This document shows, in pieces, positions 1-12,644 of a stretch of 64,000 bases of DNA (the first letter of the stretch is position 1; each line of letters starts with the position of its first letter). Below the pieces are notes generated by a model. It made no database searches, was not told where the DNA came from, and worked only from the letters and a program-made list of their open reading frames with translations. The stretch spans positions 4,523,995 to 4,587,994 of the forward strand of contig OY741266.1 of NCBI GenBank assembly GCA_963514095.1, in the 5' to 3' direction. Position numbers and translations under genes: made by a program. Origin of the DNA: Eutrigla gurnardus (Eukaryota; Chordata; Actinopteri; Perciformes; Triglidae).

Positions 1-163
1 CGATCTAAAATAAAGACAGATTCAGCAACTGCATAGCTTATTTCTCACCTAAAAGGTTTTCAGAAACACATTTCTGTGAACTATTTTCGTAAAATAAGAG
101 GGAGGTGGGAGGCTGCGAGGGGAGAACGATACAAGCTCGGAGGAGCACAGAGGGGAGGGATGT

Positions 164-182
164 GGGGGGGGGGGGGGGGGGG
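164..182. repeat. poly-G run (19 G)
   Basis: An uninterrupted run of 19 G on the plus strand in a purine-rich context. It is likely to form G-quadruplex or cause length errors in assembly. Confidence 0.9.
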
Positions 183-481
183 TGTTCAAACCTTTCAAAT
201 CGTAGACTACAGCTTTAAAATGGACCTTTTTTACTCACTGTGGACATTTTTGACACTAGGCTGCATGCTGTTTCTACGTTTATGTTCCAGAAATTTAACA
301 AGATGGAAATGCAATGTGTCCTTAAAAATGAAAAATGGTAGACTGACATTATTGGCGTAAGTTTGAATGTATTTATCTGTTTGGAGGGCGGGACTTAGCC
401 ACTCAGACAGCTGACTTTAACCACACCAGAGGAATTGATACCAAAACGTTCTCATGTTTGCAATATTAATATTTATACAAT

Positions 482-561
482 CCAGGGTGTACCCTGCCTT
501 CGCCCGATGACAGCTGGACCCTGTGACCCTGAATACAGAATAAGCGGTAGACGATGGATGG
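482..561 (+). mobile_element. SINE 3' tail fragment (ATGG tail)
   Basis: This 5'-truncated copy of the tRNA-derived SINE seen in full at 23565-23945 contains GGGTGTACCCTGCC, AATACAGAATAAGCGGTAGA and ends in ATGG repeats. A 13-bp target duplication ATATTTATACAAT flanks it (469-481 and 562-574). Confidence 0.85.
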
Positions 562-565
562 ATAT

Positions 566-2053
566 TTATACAATAAAAAAATTATTTTTGTATCAATACA
601 AAATTGCCGTGGAAAATATGATACTATTCTGTATCACAAATATTCCAATACCTGTAATCGTTCATTTCTGTAATGATAACATTGGTGATTTCCAGCTCTA
701 TAATCATGCTGCAGAGTCTAATATAATAATAATACTCTAATGTAGTTCTGCCCTTAAACTGCAGATGAATTATCTCTCTTTATTCAGTCCCAGAGTTCTT
801 CTTTCCCACATAACCTTCCACGTAGATCCTTTATTTTAATGAGTTTATATTTACAAAAACCATGGTGAACGCTTGTTGTATAACTTATCTTTTATAACTT
901 TTCCATTTCTTTTCTTAGACGCAGACTGACGCAAATACATTTTGCACCACATTGAGGTTTGGTGACCTTGCTCAGAAGCACTGCAGCTGTGTTTGGTACA
1001 CTCAACACACACTGATGTCCTATGGGAAAGGAGAATGCCACCATTGGGATAAAAAACAAGAGATTTTGGGAGGCGGGGGTTTGGAGATATGAGCAGCAGC
1101 AGAAAAGTGAGTGTTTACGAGACAGAGGGCCAGTAAAAGTTAATCCAGCTCGGGATAAAACTTTTACGAGCAGGGTGGGGGTGAAGGGCAATCCTCGAAT
1201 TTATTCACAAAACCAAGCACATGATGGAAAAAAAAACCTTTATACAAATTTTCCCAACATTAATTATTAAAGCGCTTTCCAGAAAGTCAGAATGGATTTC
1301 AGTGTAAACCCGGAGCGAGTCCACAACTACTATTGTGCCAGCATGAATGTTTGGTCATCCGCCAAGTGGAGACTTATCCTGGATTACCATCTCAAATATG
1401 CTGCATTTACCTACGTATATGTAACAGTCCAGCTCACCGTCTGTCCATCATGAACGCTGCATTCAGGAGGGTTGGGGAAAACACAGGGCCCTTGTCCTGC
1501 ATGAACTCAGAGTCACAGTCTTATGGAGAGGCCATACAGTAAGTGCTGGACCCCCCCCAACAAATCAGATTTACTCTGCTTTACAGCACTCGGAGAATAC
1601 CTCCACAAATGCTGCACACATTTCTAACTCCACTACTTAAATAAAAGATTTACAAATGAGGAATTTTGAATCTGGATCTTAATCTGGATTGGGATAAACA
1701 GTCATAGAGAATCTAGTTAGTGCAGTTTCAGGGACAGTATTTTGTGCCACACTGAATATTAGGGGGAACGCTTGTTAGCAGAAGTAGCATGTAAACAGTT
1801 TAGCTAGTTAACGTTATAACAGCATTCAATGAATGAATGGGAAGACAGTAATATATGTGTGATATGACTCAACACAAACCTTGAGACACATAATATCATT
1901 GTGTTAAATGTGATGTCATCATCAATACTTCCATCCATAACACACAAAATTTGTGTTATGGATGGAAGTATTGAATGTGTTTTAATTGTTAAAAATGATG
2001 AGTTTTCCTTTTGTCTAGATGTTTTTCCACCAGATGTCCGTCCACTGTGACAT
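566..2053. other. no gene seen; contains one strong hairpin
   Basis: No ORF here resembles a known protein and no exon-like structure was seen. The only clear structure is a perfect 23-bp inverted repeat at 1922-1944 and 1952-1974 with a 7-nt spacer. Confidence 0.6.
1922..1974. repeat. perfect 23-bp hairpin
   Basis: Arms 1922-1944 and 1952-1974 are exact reverse complements around the 7-nt loop at 1945-1951. It may be the fold-back core of a small MITE or a hairpin RNA; no family recognised. Confidence 0.85.
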
Positions 2054-2426
2054 TGTCACAGCCAGGTCAGGTTCCTCAGAAGCCACACCTACTCACTCAC
2101 CCTCAGCCACACCCTGCAATCAGTCTCCCACAGCTCATGTCTCCCGTTCACTCTCCCCTGATTACTGAATCCCCTACACCTGTGTTTCACTGGACTCCTA
2201 ATTCAACCTCACTTCCCCAGCATTCAGTGTCTGGTCTCGTCAGCAAGTGACACAAAGGATTCATGCTCAGCACTTTCTGGATTTCTCTGCCAATGTCCTA
2301 AGGACTCCTCAGTTAAGACGTTTTTGACTACCTCCGTTGCCTTATCTCGACATTGGACTTGTGTGCTGTTGAAGTTTGCTTAATAAAGCCTAAGAACTGT
2401 TTCAACTACTTTGGTGTGTCATGACA
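2054..2426. mobile_element. solo LTR with 5-bp target duplication
   Basis: The 373-bp segment begins TGTCACAGCC and ends TCATGACA (inverted TGTCA/TGACA ends) and is flanked by GACAT at 2049-2053 and 2427-2431. Its C-rich body and a late AATAAAG (2382 region) suit a gypsy-type LTR read on the plus strand. No internal retroelement sequence adjoins, so it is a solo LTR left by recombination. Confidence 0.75.
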
Positions 2427-2485
2427 GACATCATGTAGTTGGATCTGTACAGTGAGAATGGCTCAGGAAACTCTCCACATTAATT

Positions 2486-3306
2486 AGGGCCACGGGGCAA
2501 TCGCACCGAGCACTGGCCCCCTACAGCTATGAAATAGCTGAGGGGACCAGTGCTCGGGGCGGTTCGATCGGGAAACGTGCGGTTCGATCGGGATCGGCGT
2601 GCTATTGCTTTTCTTAGCCGAACACAAATTTTTCACGACGTAAGTCGCGAAAAACCAACGAAATTTTCCCATTGACTTGAATGGGACGAGCGAAAAAAAC
2701 AAAACAGAAATTGTAGCTTTTCAAACGCCTGCTACTCAGGCATACTTTCACCTAGAAACTCCATTTAAACTCTAAAACGTAGACACGAGTGGTGTGCTCT
2801 AATTGGTGGACAGGAATGTACTAAAAACTACATTTAGTAGTGGGAAATGTAGTTTTTTTTTGTCAAACGTCGTCTGCTCGGGCATACTTTCACCTAGAAA
2901 CTCTGTTTAAACTTTAAAATGGAGACACGAGTGGTGTGCTCTGATTGGTGGACAGGAAGGAGCAGTCAGTGGGAAATGTAGTTTTTTTAGTCAAACGTCT
3001 TCTACTCAGTCACACTTTCACCTAGAAAGGTTGTGCCAGCCTCAGTGTCACTCAAGCTCTGGCATGTACTGGCAAATGTTTGACAATACATAGTACCTAG
3101 TAGTTCTCAGTACTTGAGTCTCAGTAGTACTCGGTAGTACTCGGTAGTACTTGAGTGACAGCTGAGTTCGGTGACATGTACTGGCAAACAGTTGAGTGCA
3201 AAGTATTTGTAGTTGTATTTGCCTCTAAAACAACTCCGTCTCGTTTGAAATCTCGAAGAATCTCATCGTAATGTATATACACTCCGGCAGTAGCCCCCGT
3301 GGCCCT
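2486..3306. mobile_element. MITE-like element with AGGGCCACGGGG inverted ends
   Basis: AGGGCCACGGGG at 2486-2497 is the reverse complement of the sequence at 3295-3306. The interior carries three related blocks about 130 bp apart (from about 2729, 2863 and 2992), each with ACTTTCACCTAGAAA, the first two followed by a GTGGTGTGCTCT motif. A short palindrome around TTTCCCGGCGGGGGAA follows to about 3345. Non-coding; family not assigned. Confidence 0.6.
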
Positions 3307-3372
3307 TTCAAAATTTCCCGGCGGGGGAATTTTCTAGTAATTCTTATTATTCATTCTTATTATTAATCCTCC

Positions 3373-3562
3373 TGATCACCAGTCAATGAATGGGCTATTT
3401 TTGCCTTTATTTAACGGGTAGGACAGTGAGTGGGAAGGTGAGAGGACGGGAATGACATGCAGCAAAGGGTCACAGGTCAGACTGGAACCTGGGCCGCTTT
3501 GGTGGACTCGCCTTCGTACATGGGGGGCAACCCTAAGTGAGCTATCTGAGCACCACAACATG
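3373..3562 (-). mobile_element. tRNA-derived SINE, family of 54268-54449
   Basis: Read on the minus strand it has a degenerate A box (TAGCTCACTTAGG), a B box (GGTTCCAGTC), the body TTTGCTGCATGTCATTCC and the tail AATAAAGGCAAAAA. It is the same family as the intact plus-strand copy at 54268-54449. Confidence 0.75.
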
Positions 3563-5290
3563 ACACACCACTCTAAACACTGTAACTATACTCCTCTCAA
3601 TTATTTTGGTGAAACATTTTTACACTACAAAATATTGATGAATAAGAAACTTGTGAAATCAATTAAATATACCATTTGAATTGAGTAAATATCAGTGCAA
3701 AATTTAAGTAGACCTGAATAACTTAATTTCGTACCATTACATTCAAATTGAGTAGATCATTAAAAGCTTAAGTCAATGCAATAGTAATCCTTACTCAAAA
3801 CTACTGGAAAATATGAGTAGATATAATTAAAATACTTGGTAGATGTACCTGAAAGAAACTATCATTTAACAAGACAAATGTACTACATTTACTAAGTTTT
3901 TAAGTAAATTGAATTCATACTGAACTTTCAATTGTCAAAATAAATCTGATACATTTACTTAATTTTTAAAAATGTATTTCAGCATGTTAATTATGTCAAT
4001 TTATCTAATGAAACCAAATTACAAAAAACTAATTGTATACAGATTCACTTTTTAATTTAATTTATGTTTAGTTAACATTTATTCATTAAATTGTGACAGT
4101 CAACCTGTTCAACATGGGTTATTTTGCAAATTACAATTGCAGTCTAATAAGCAACTTGCAGGTGCCAAATCATAAAACTATTCAATCCACCAGGTTTATT
4201 TAATGATCTTGTGAAAAACGTCCATCTGAGGTTAACATAGAATTTGAAAAGAGATCAAATGTGCCCATATTACATTGATTATGGAATATGAAAATAACTA
4301 GTTGGCGATATACAATATACAGAACCTGTTTCACGGTCTTTACACTTTACCAAGTTTACATTTCAAGCAAAAAGCTTTATGAAGTAGAGGCTCTCTTAGT
4401 ATGAGCTAAATAACATTTGTGTGTTTGTGGAAGGACAGGCTTTTGCAGTTCTGCAGTTAGGTGCTCAGGAAACTCTGTAGAATTATTGTTTCATGTTGGA
4501 AACACAGTATATCGCTGTACACTATAACTACTATAGCTTTTATTTTTTGTTATATTTACTGAGGCTCTGAAAAATATCTTAGTGTACAAGCAGATAAATA
4601 AAGAATTAACACAGAGATATAGGACTTAAAATTGAAAGTGTCCTTGTTAGTGGACGGAAGCAAGATTCTCTGTCCAAAAATGTTACTTTCATTCACGTTT
4701 TACTTCTGTTCACAGCACATTGTGATATCAGTAGGTGTTTTCATAGGGATGGGACGATATAGGATTTTATCACAGATTCCAATAAAGAATACTCACAATA
4801 AGTTGATCTTGGTGAATTTCCATCATCGGAATAATTGTTACTACTATAATGAGTTACCGGGTATCTATCCTTTATTGATGAAGTTATGATTTATGATAAT
4901 CTAATTTAAAAATATTTGATTGTTTTTCACTAAAAAGGATGTTCTGTGAGATAATCAAAATATGTGTTTCTTAACTAATTAATGAAGTGATACAAGTACG
5001 TTTTAGTGCCATTTTAAGAGCTATAATCATATTCTGATGATAATCGGGATAATATTGTGACTTGTAGTCCAGGATAATTTTGACATGACATTTTAATAGC
5101 ATGTCTAGTTATCCATTAGGTTTTAAAGGCCAGACCAGGCCAAGACAGACCGGTTCTACCAGTGAACAGAAGTGACCATATTTAGACTGAGGAGGAGCCA
5201 CGGGTGGATCTGAGCGGCACCCTTGATCTGGATTGTGGTGTGAAGCTGCTAACAAAGTTAGCTTCATAATTCAAGATCAACTTTACAGCT
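3563..5290. other. AT-rich, no gene seen
   Basis: The stretch is AT-rich with recurring TTAAGTA / TACTTAA-type words at 3660-3960 that suggest a decayed MITE. No protein-like ORF was recognised. Confidence 0.5.
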
Positions 5291-5292
5291 AA

Positions 5293-5510
5293 CTGTTAAA
5301 GTCATTTAAGTAGCTAACTGCAATGGAAGTTTGGTAGCAACAGCAGCAACGCAGCAACGGTAGTGAGAGTGACGACATGGTAGCAACCTGTCCATCAGCA
5401 GGTAAGCCCCGCCCCCTAAAGCATCCCCTGCTTTCTGGTCTGTTGGACTCTAAATGGACCATCATGTACTAAATGAACATCATGCTGGATTGAAGAAGAC
5501 TTGAAACTAG
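5293..5510. repeat. dispersed repeat, copy 1
   Basis: It shares long near-identical text (TTTCTGGTCTGTTGGACTCT, ATGAACATCATGCTGGATTG) with 14687-14814 and 53843-53975. Non-coding. The family was not assigned, but three copies in 64 kb indicate a transposon. Confidence 0.7.
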
Positions 5511-7656
5511 CGAAAACAAAAACACTGAAACAAGCGTTGAGTGGAATGAAACATGTAACTTGAATCTAACTTTTCAAAACGTGCATTAAAACATGTTGCT
5601 GGAAACCCGTCTGCTGAGTCCCTGAACACATCAGTGGAGACTTTTTTGTAAAAGTTGACAGAGAACCAGGTCTGTGACTATCAGATCGGGTCAAGTCTCT
5701 CAGCCAGCTGGGAAACTGTGAATGGAAACAAGAAGCTCAGTGACCTTCAACATGCCCTTGAGCAAGGCGCAGACTTTACAGGTGCCAGCGTGTGAGTATG
5801 AGCGTGAACTGTGACGCTGATAAACACCACCTGCTTAGTTAGAAAATGAAGAAAGAAAAAACCACACACACCAAGAAAATAATTTCCTCCTGAGTTTCTA
5901 TCCTAATATGATGTATCCCACACCAGATGGCATGAATACATATAAACCTTCTAATTAGACAGAAATAAACCTTCGATATGTGAACTAAACAGAGGAATGT
6001 GTCCGCTTCTTATCTGAGTCTGGAGACAAAACATGACAGTGTGATACTTCCTGTACTGTGTTCACCACAGATACACAGCTGCACCTCATCGGATCAGAAA
6101 TGATGTAAATATACAGGAATTTTTATCATATTTTAAAGTTAAATGCATTTGTTTGATGCACTCTGAGTGCTAAATTGAGAGTTGAGGTCTATAAACTATA
6201 AAATGCTCGTAAACAATGCAATAGACTCACTGGCTGGTTTGATATGAAACACCCACAAAGCAGGTTAGCGTTAGCGTTAGCATTAGCGTGTTTCCAGACG
6301 GGTCAGGTGGGTTCAGGCCCCTCCCTCTCTGGACAGTCTGGCCCGGTTCACAGTCTGGCTGAGCCCCGGTCCTCCCCGCAGGGAGAGAGAGAGGGTGAAG
6401 CGAGTACTAAGGAAATGGTGAGGTCAAGATGGGGGGCTCTAAAGGTCATCTGATCCATGAGCCACCTTCAACCCAGGTCTAAGCTGAAAAGAGTTCAATA
6501 TGTTGGAAAGTTTGAATGGGATTTAAATATTGAAGGACATCCTGGATGTATGAAAGAGTAAATATCAGTGTATGAATTCATGTCACGTTTGAACATGTGT
6601 CCGTTCATTTAAATGAGGGGAATTTGTGGAAACAAATATTTCTGAAAGTATAAAAAGGTATGAGAGGAAGACCAAACATAGATTTTGTTATTATAGATAT
6701 AACTGGCTGCAGCACAACGGACCTGCATCTCTAGCGCGCTTCTAGCCTTGCTAGCCGTGCTTCACACTACATTCAGTCCGTTCATACATTCACAATCTGA
6801 TGGCAGAGGAGCCGCCTGCACATCAGGAGCTACACATTCACACGGCACTGATGTCACTGGTGAGGCTCCTCCCACACAGAGTTCATCATGAAACTGTGAC
6901 AGGCTGAACTGTATTTATGAATCAGTAATACTGGATAAGACATGGACTTTAGAATCATGGGAGTTTTCCTGTACAAAGCAGCAAAAGAGGTGATGTGTTT
7001 GACGTCCTGTGATGTCACAACGGCACATACACACATGTTGATGCTAAAACAACTTTTTAACAGCCGGCGCTGTTCCAGGAAGGAATGACATCATCGTCGT
7101 CTTTCATCAGTCCTTTAAACACAGAAAATGATGTTTCATTTGGAGGACTTGTGTTTCAGCTGGACAATAGAATAATAAATGCATGTTTTAGTGCTCGGTT
7201 GCTGATTCATACATAAATAAGCATAAATGTGATAAAAACATTTGTCTGGATGTTAACAGTCTGTGCGTGTCTCACTTCCAGCAGCTGCAGCAGAAGGTTC
7301 ACACCTCTTCCCTTTTCCTCTTCCTCCAATTCTATCACCTCTCACTCCCATGTTTGCCAATTGATGTATGTGATAAGCTGATTATCACCACAACAACAAC
7401 AAAAGCACTCTTATTTAGATTGACAGGGTCCAGCTGACAGCTGTTGGGTCAGTGTGCAGCTAAAAACAGCCGCAGCTGGATCTTCTGACCAGCGGAACAT
7501 TTGATTCAAACGTTCATGCGTTCATGCGTTCACAATAGTTCATCGTCTCAGTTGGGAGACTTTAATCTCCTTTGTGGAAATGATTGGGAGGCGCTGAGGG
7601 AGTCAATTGTGTTTTCCATTAATGAATCATCAGGAAGTGTTGGTGAACCCTGCTGA

Positions 7657-7657
<1 letters not shown>
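5511..7657. other. no gene seen
   Basis: I see no coding signature, only a short GTTAGC-type repeat near 6265-6290. Confidence 0.5.

Positions 7658-7740
<83 letters not shown>
7658..7740. repeat. (CA)n microsatellite, about 83 bp
   Basis: Uninterrupted CA dinucleotide tract. ORFs read through it are artefacts. Confidence 0.98.
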
Positions 7741-7743
<3 letters not shown>

Positions 7744-8006
7744 ACTGTGAACACACATGAACAGAATGACAAGTGCACCGAAAAAACTAACTTTGTGGGA
7801 GAGCAAAATATATTAAATTAACTTTCATCATTTCTACATTGTACTATTATAATTCAAATATTACTAGAATATACTTTAAATATATTGTTATTTTGTGGAG
7901 ATATAACTTTCTATTTTATTTCACTATAAAACAAAAAGTATAAAAGTTGCCAAAGAGAGGGAGACTGAGGGAAAGCAGAGGGTTCCTGCATTTCATTTGA
8001 GCTGAT

Positions 8007-8182
8007 CCATCCATCCATCCATCCATTGTCTACCGCTTATCCTGTATTCAGGGTCGCGGGGGGCAGCTGTCTTTGGGCGAAGGCAGGGTACACCCTGGAC
8101 AGGTCGCCAGTCTATCACAGGGCCGACATGTAGAGACAAACAACCATTCACGCTCACATTCACACCTACGGGCAATTTAGAG
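8007..8182 (-). mobile_element. SINE 3' part (ATGG-tail family)
   Basis: The 5'-truncated minus-strand copy has CCATCCATCC at its 3' end and GGGCAATTTAGAG at its truncation point. The 14-bp target duplication TCATTTGAGCTGAT lies at 7993-8006 and 8183-8196. Confidence 0.88.
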
Positions 8183-8196
8183 TCATTTGAGCTGAT

Positions 8197-9669
8197 ATAA
8201 ATTAAATTAAATATAAACTTCTCATCTGAGTGATGCTCAGCTCAAACTGTCTAACATTATTTCAGTGGCTAAGTTACAGTTTGTTTTCTGATTGCTAAAC
8301 GACAGCGGGCACTACTGCAGCTACATGTACAATACTTTAACACAGTCCAAGCGTAACATCACATCACCTGCTAAACCCAAACACTGTGAACCATCGTCAT
8401 GACAACGACACACACTGTAACTCATTACTATCACACACACCAAAACACAAGTTAGACACGTTTCATCTTTACAGTTTGAATCTTTTAAACACAGAATTCA
8501 ATATTTTCTTTAAAGAAAAGAGTAAAATTCTTTGAACATTTTTATTTTATAACATACCAGTTTTTTAGGTAAAACAAGAAGTAAAGAAAATCAGCAGTTT
8601 GCTTCTATATATATATATATAGTTTTAGTTGTCTAGTCATTTACTACAACAACAGCATTTTCCTGAACAGATCCCTCCTCTTCCTCCTGTTGGGCCTTTG
8701 GGTCCTATATTGTAAAAAAAATATTTTACAGTAAGAACTGTTTGTATATATCTGTGTAAATATTCTATAATTGTCTGAAAGCAAACAACTGCTGAGGTTT
8801 TCAGCTGAAGATCATCAGTGTTTAAAGTCATCAGGCTGAAATCCTCCTGTGTTGAATGTGAGGTTTACATTTAGACAGTGGTGTGTTAACATGTAACATG
8901 TTGTGGTTAAAGTCAGCAGAGAAGTGTGGAGAGTTTATAAAACGGTGTTCTAACAATGAAACAGGAACTAGAGATTGGTCTTCATGAACTGTGCTGTGCA
9001 GACTGTTAGTTTTACACATGTGAGTCCAGATGTACCCGCTGTTGTTTAGCAATCCTGTAAAACCGTAGGCCTATGTTACATAACTGCACCAAAATGAGTT
9101 TAAAACATGATGTTTGCTGACTAGGTAAACGTTTGTACAAAGAAAGTTAGGCTGAACTAACAAATGCTGATGTCAACCATGACAACCAGTTTTCGGTCTG
9201 TCTATAGAAACGTGCCGGTCCAACGGTCCTTCTGTAGAAATAAACAGCTTATTTAAGGTGATTATTAACCAATGAAAATGAATGTTATATTCCCCTTTGC
9301 CAGTAGATTCTCATAAATCCTCAGTATATTAAACTAACTAGATTGACCAATCAACTAAGTGAAAGCCTGTCAGGCGAGTCCACTCTTGTCTTAAAGTGGA
9401 AATTCATCTTTGCATTGACTTTGTATGAGTGCCATGTTACACATTTGCATGGCGTTTGGTGTGAACACACCTTCAGGCTAACTGGACCTTAAAGGCAGTT
9501 TACTAGCCAGTTGTTGATAAATGATAGATTTAACCTCTAACCTCCCTGCATGCAGTCCTGTTGGTTAATGATCGGTTGGTTAATGATCGGTTAACGAGGA
9601 TCGGCTGTCTGTCAAAAATAAAAGAAATGTAAAATGAGCATCTCTAATAAGCACAGATGATGTTGGTAA

Positions 9670-9738
<69 letters not shown>

Positions 9739-10035
9739 CTATCATTCTCTGTTGCTTTATTCCTCTGCCTTTTCAAAAGATTAAGAGGCCAATTAGTAAA
9801 GCTCTCACGGCAGTTATTAGCATGCTGGGAACTGGAGAGAGGAGAAATCCCCCTTTCCCCGTCCCAAAGAGGGATTTACCCTCATTGTGGCTGGTCGGGA
9901 GCGAAGGATGTGGGGTGTATGTGGAGCGCTGCTGATGTGGTCATGTTGGCTCAGAAACAATGCAGTCCTGTCTTAAGAGGGGTGAAGGAGGGAAGTGGCG
10001 GAGGTAGTGTTTGGCCTGTGTGTGTTCACATGCTG

Positions 10036-10066
<31 letters not shown>

Positions 10067-10890
10067 GTGACATCATGGCATCACTCTGAAGGCCACGCCA
10101 GCTTCCAGATGAAGGAGGAAGCATCGTATTAACTCCAAATCAGGACACAGACGCTGTGTGTGATTGTAATGACAGCAGGACAAACAGAGTGGAACCAAGG
10201 CTGGAACGCTTTCTCTCTTACTGTTTCAAGAGTTTCATCTATCGTTCATCTTGGGCTGTTGCCATCTTATTTTATTGGTTGTCACCATCTTTGTTTTTAG
10301 TCAGTTTAGTTGTTTAGTTTTAGGTCATTGCCATCTTGTTTGTTTTTTTGGGTATATTTACAAAAGTAATGATTGAACCACACCCTGTGTTTACAATGTT
10401 TAATCGTTTGACAGCTCTAGTAAATATATTTTATTTTATTTTATGTTGGATTTGCTGAAGTTTATTGCCGCATTTTGTTTGTTATCAGCAGATATAATTG
10501 TTGTAAATAGTTTGATTGCTGGTATGACGGCTGATCAAAATGTTTTCCATACGTGTTTGTGTGCTTTCAAGCCTGCGCTTTCATTTGGTCAGAAAACCAC
10601 ACAGCTGGACACAAACACACAGATGTAACACTGCGGCCAGCTCTGATGCTAGCTGGGCTCAGTGCCACGCAGCTCTGTGTCTGTCTGAACTACCCGGTAT
10701 CGAAAAAACTTTAAAAACAACTATCGAAAAACGTTCAAAACTATCAACTGCCAAATTTTGGTGGTTTACAATAATTACTACGTTGCTATAGAAGCAGAAA
10801 AAAAAAGACATACATGAGAAACGTTTCAACGTGTGACTCCAACTATGGCCATATAAAAATAATTCATGCACCACATCTAAAAGTTCATAC
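8197..10890. other. no gene seen; (TC)n tract at 9670-9736
   Basis: No exon or protein-like ORF was recognised. A 67-bp TC tract lies at 9670-9736 and a short CA/GA compound tract at 10036-10066. A direct repeat TGATCGGTTGGTTAATGATC occurs near 9570. Confidence 0.6.
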
Positions 10891-10892
10891 AA

Positions 10893-11109
10893 CCATTAAT
10901 ATGCTTGGAGCAGAGGATGGACACATTCAGTGTTTTTATCAGAGCTAAACCAATGTAAGGATTTAAGAATTGGTGTAATGTGCTCACATTTTTTGGTCTT
11001 TGTAAGAACTCTAGCAGCAGCGTTCTGAACAAGCTGTAGCTGCCTGACAGTTTTTTTTTTCTGAAGACCTGCAAGAAGACCATTACAGTAGTCTAGCCTA
11101 CTAATAAAG
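10893..11109 (-). mobile_element. LINE (L2-type) reverse transcriptase fragment
   Basis: On the minus strand the translation reads FISRLDYCNGLLAGLQKK, LQLVQNAAARVL and HITPILKSLHW, the C-terminal thumb text of L2/CR1-type LINE reverse transcriptases. It is cut at 11110 by the start of the next element. Confidence 0.75.
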
Positions 11110-12090
11110 AGGTCATTCCGTGTCATTTCATCAAATGCCTCCCACCTGACCATCTCAGAATGTCGTGAAAAAATTCAATACAAAGACACACTTGTTAATA
11201 GGACAAATCCAAAATATTAGGTCTCTACTGTCAACAGTTTTTTCATGAAACATCCTTGAATGAAGGGTAGTTTAGACGGTTTTTGGCATCATGCTCTGAA
11301 AAGCCATTTTTAAACAGCAATATCTGGAAAACTATCTCACCTGTGGCCTTCAAAATTTCTACAGTGTATATCTGTTACTAATAGCCTCCAGACATGGAAT
11401 ATCAGGGGTGTAGCTCAATGATAACCTAGTATGGTAGGTACTTAAAATGTGGCTTGTTGAAATAAAGTAGTACATTTGAAGAGTGGCTGAGCTCCCATTT
11501 TTGCAGATAAAAGACTTCTATCACTTCTGCCTCTATCTCTGGTGTTAGCTTAAACATTCTACAAAATATGGTCTCTCTTAGATTATTAGTTTCACAGATA
11601 TAAAGGCTCAAAAATGGAAGTAAACACATCTTTGCCCATCTTCAGAGCCATATTCCAAAAAACTGACAACACGTATCAGGTCCAAACTTACTTTTTTTGA
11701 AAGATCATATTCTTGTTAAAATCATATTAAAAAATCGGGAGGGTGTTTTGCCTCAATTTGTCGCAGTGATTTTTTAAAATCCTGATATTGGTGGGGTTTT
11801 TGTGGCCGGTTTTGGTACTGCATGTCCTAACAGCCTACCAGTAAACATCACAGCAGGGCAATTCAATTGTGTTTTTTACCATTTACCAAAGACTTACATG
11901 TGACTAAATGCTACTGATAAATTTAGCCTTACGAAAACATTAAAATGTAGCACAGTTGTAGTTACAGAGACAATAAGTCCTTGGATGTGAGTTAAACATG
12001 CTGAAAGCAGCTTTTAATGTCTTAAACCATGAACAAACAGCATAATATTGAAGAGTGTACATTTTGTCATACTTTAAGTATATAAACAAT

Positions 12091-12181
12091 CCATCCATCC
12101 ATTTTCTACTGCTGATCCTGTATTCAGGGTCGCGGGGGGGCTGGAGCCGATGCAAGCTGTCATTGGGTGAAGGCAGGGTAC
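12091..12181 (-). mobile_element. short SINE tail inside transposon arm
   Basis: A 91-bp 5'-truncated ATGG-tail SINE flanked by target duplication ATATAAACAAT (12080-12090 and 12182-12192). The equivalent point in the inverted arm (near 12755) is empty. Confidence 0.85.
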
Positions 12182-12362
12182 ATATAAACAATACACAATT
12201 AAATCAAATAATCTTAATTTGAGCATAAGATTTTACATTACAGTACAAAAGTCTCCAAAGTTTGATATTGAATAACAGTTTGTCTCTATGCTCACTATGA
12301 GGTTATCACACATTTTTCATCTTTTAGATCCAATTCCTTAGTCACATTCATTAATTTGGCAG

Positions 12363-12644
12363 TCACTTTACAAATTGTCTAATGTACATCTCTGCTCTGT
12401 TGTGCTCATCTTTTTTGATGGCATACATGCACCCAGTTTCTGTAGAGGGAACGTCAATCCTTGCAATTCTATGCTGCAGTGGGACATTACACATGTCTTC
12501 GCTTCTTGGCCAGTAGAAACTCTTGGCAGGGCCATGTGGGTGCATGAACTGAACCAGTACATCTTCATCTTCATCTGAAACATCTCTGATACTTCCTATC
12601 CACCATTTCTGATCATAACTCACATATTGTCTCGTAGTGAGCAT
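12363..12644 (-). CDS. ORF in transposon spacer, YDxKWW-type small domain
   Basis: The 93-residue ORF contains YVSYDQKWWIGSIRDV, EDVLVQFMHPHGPAKSFYWP and DMCNVPLQH. The pattern (KWW, FMHPHGP, FYWP) is one I associate with a small SH3/Tudor-like module at the C-terminus of animal transposon-associated proteins; this is from memory and not verified. The ORF starts inside the right arm and is probably the 3' end of a longer transposon gene. It is not a host gene as far as I can see. Confidence 0.4.
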   Translation of the reverse strand: MLTTRQYVSYDQKWWIGSIRDVSDEDEDVLVQFMHPHGPAKSFYWPRSEDMCNVPLQHRIARIDVPSTETGCMYAIKKDEHNRAEMYIRQFVK

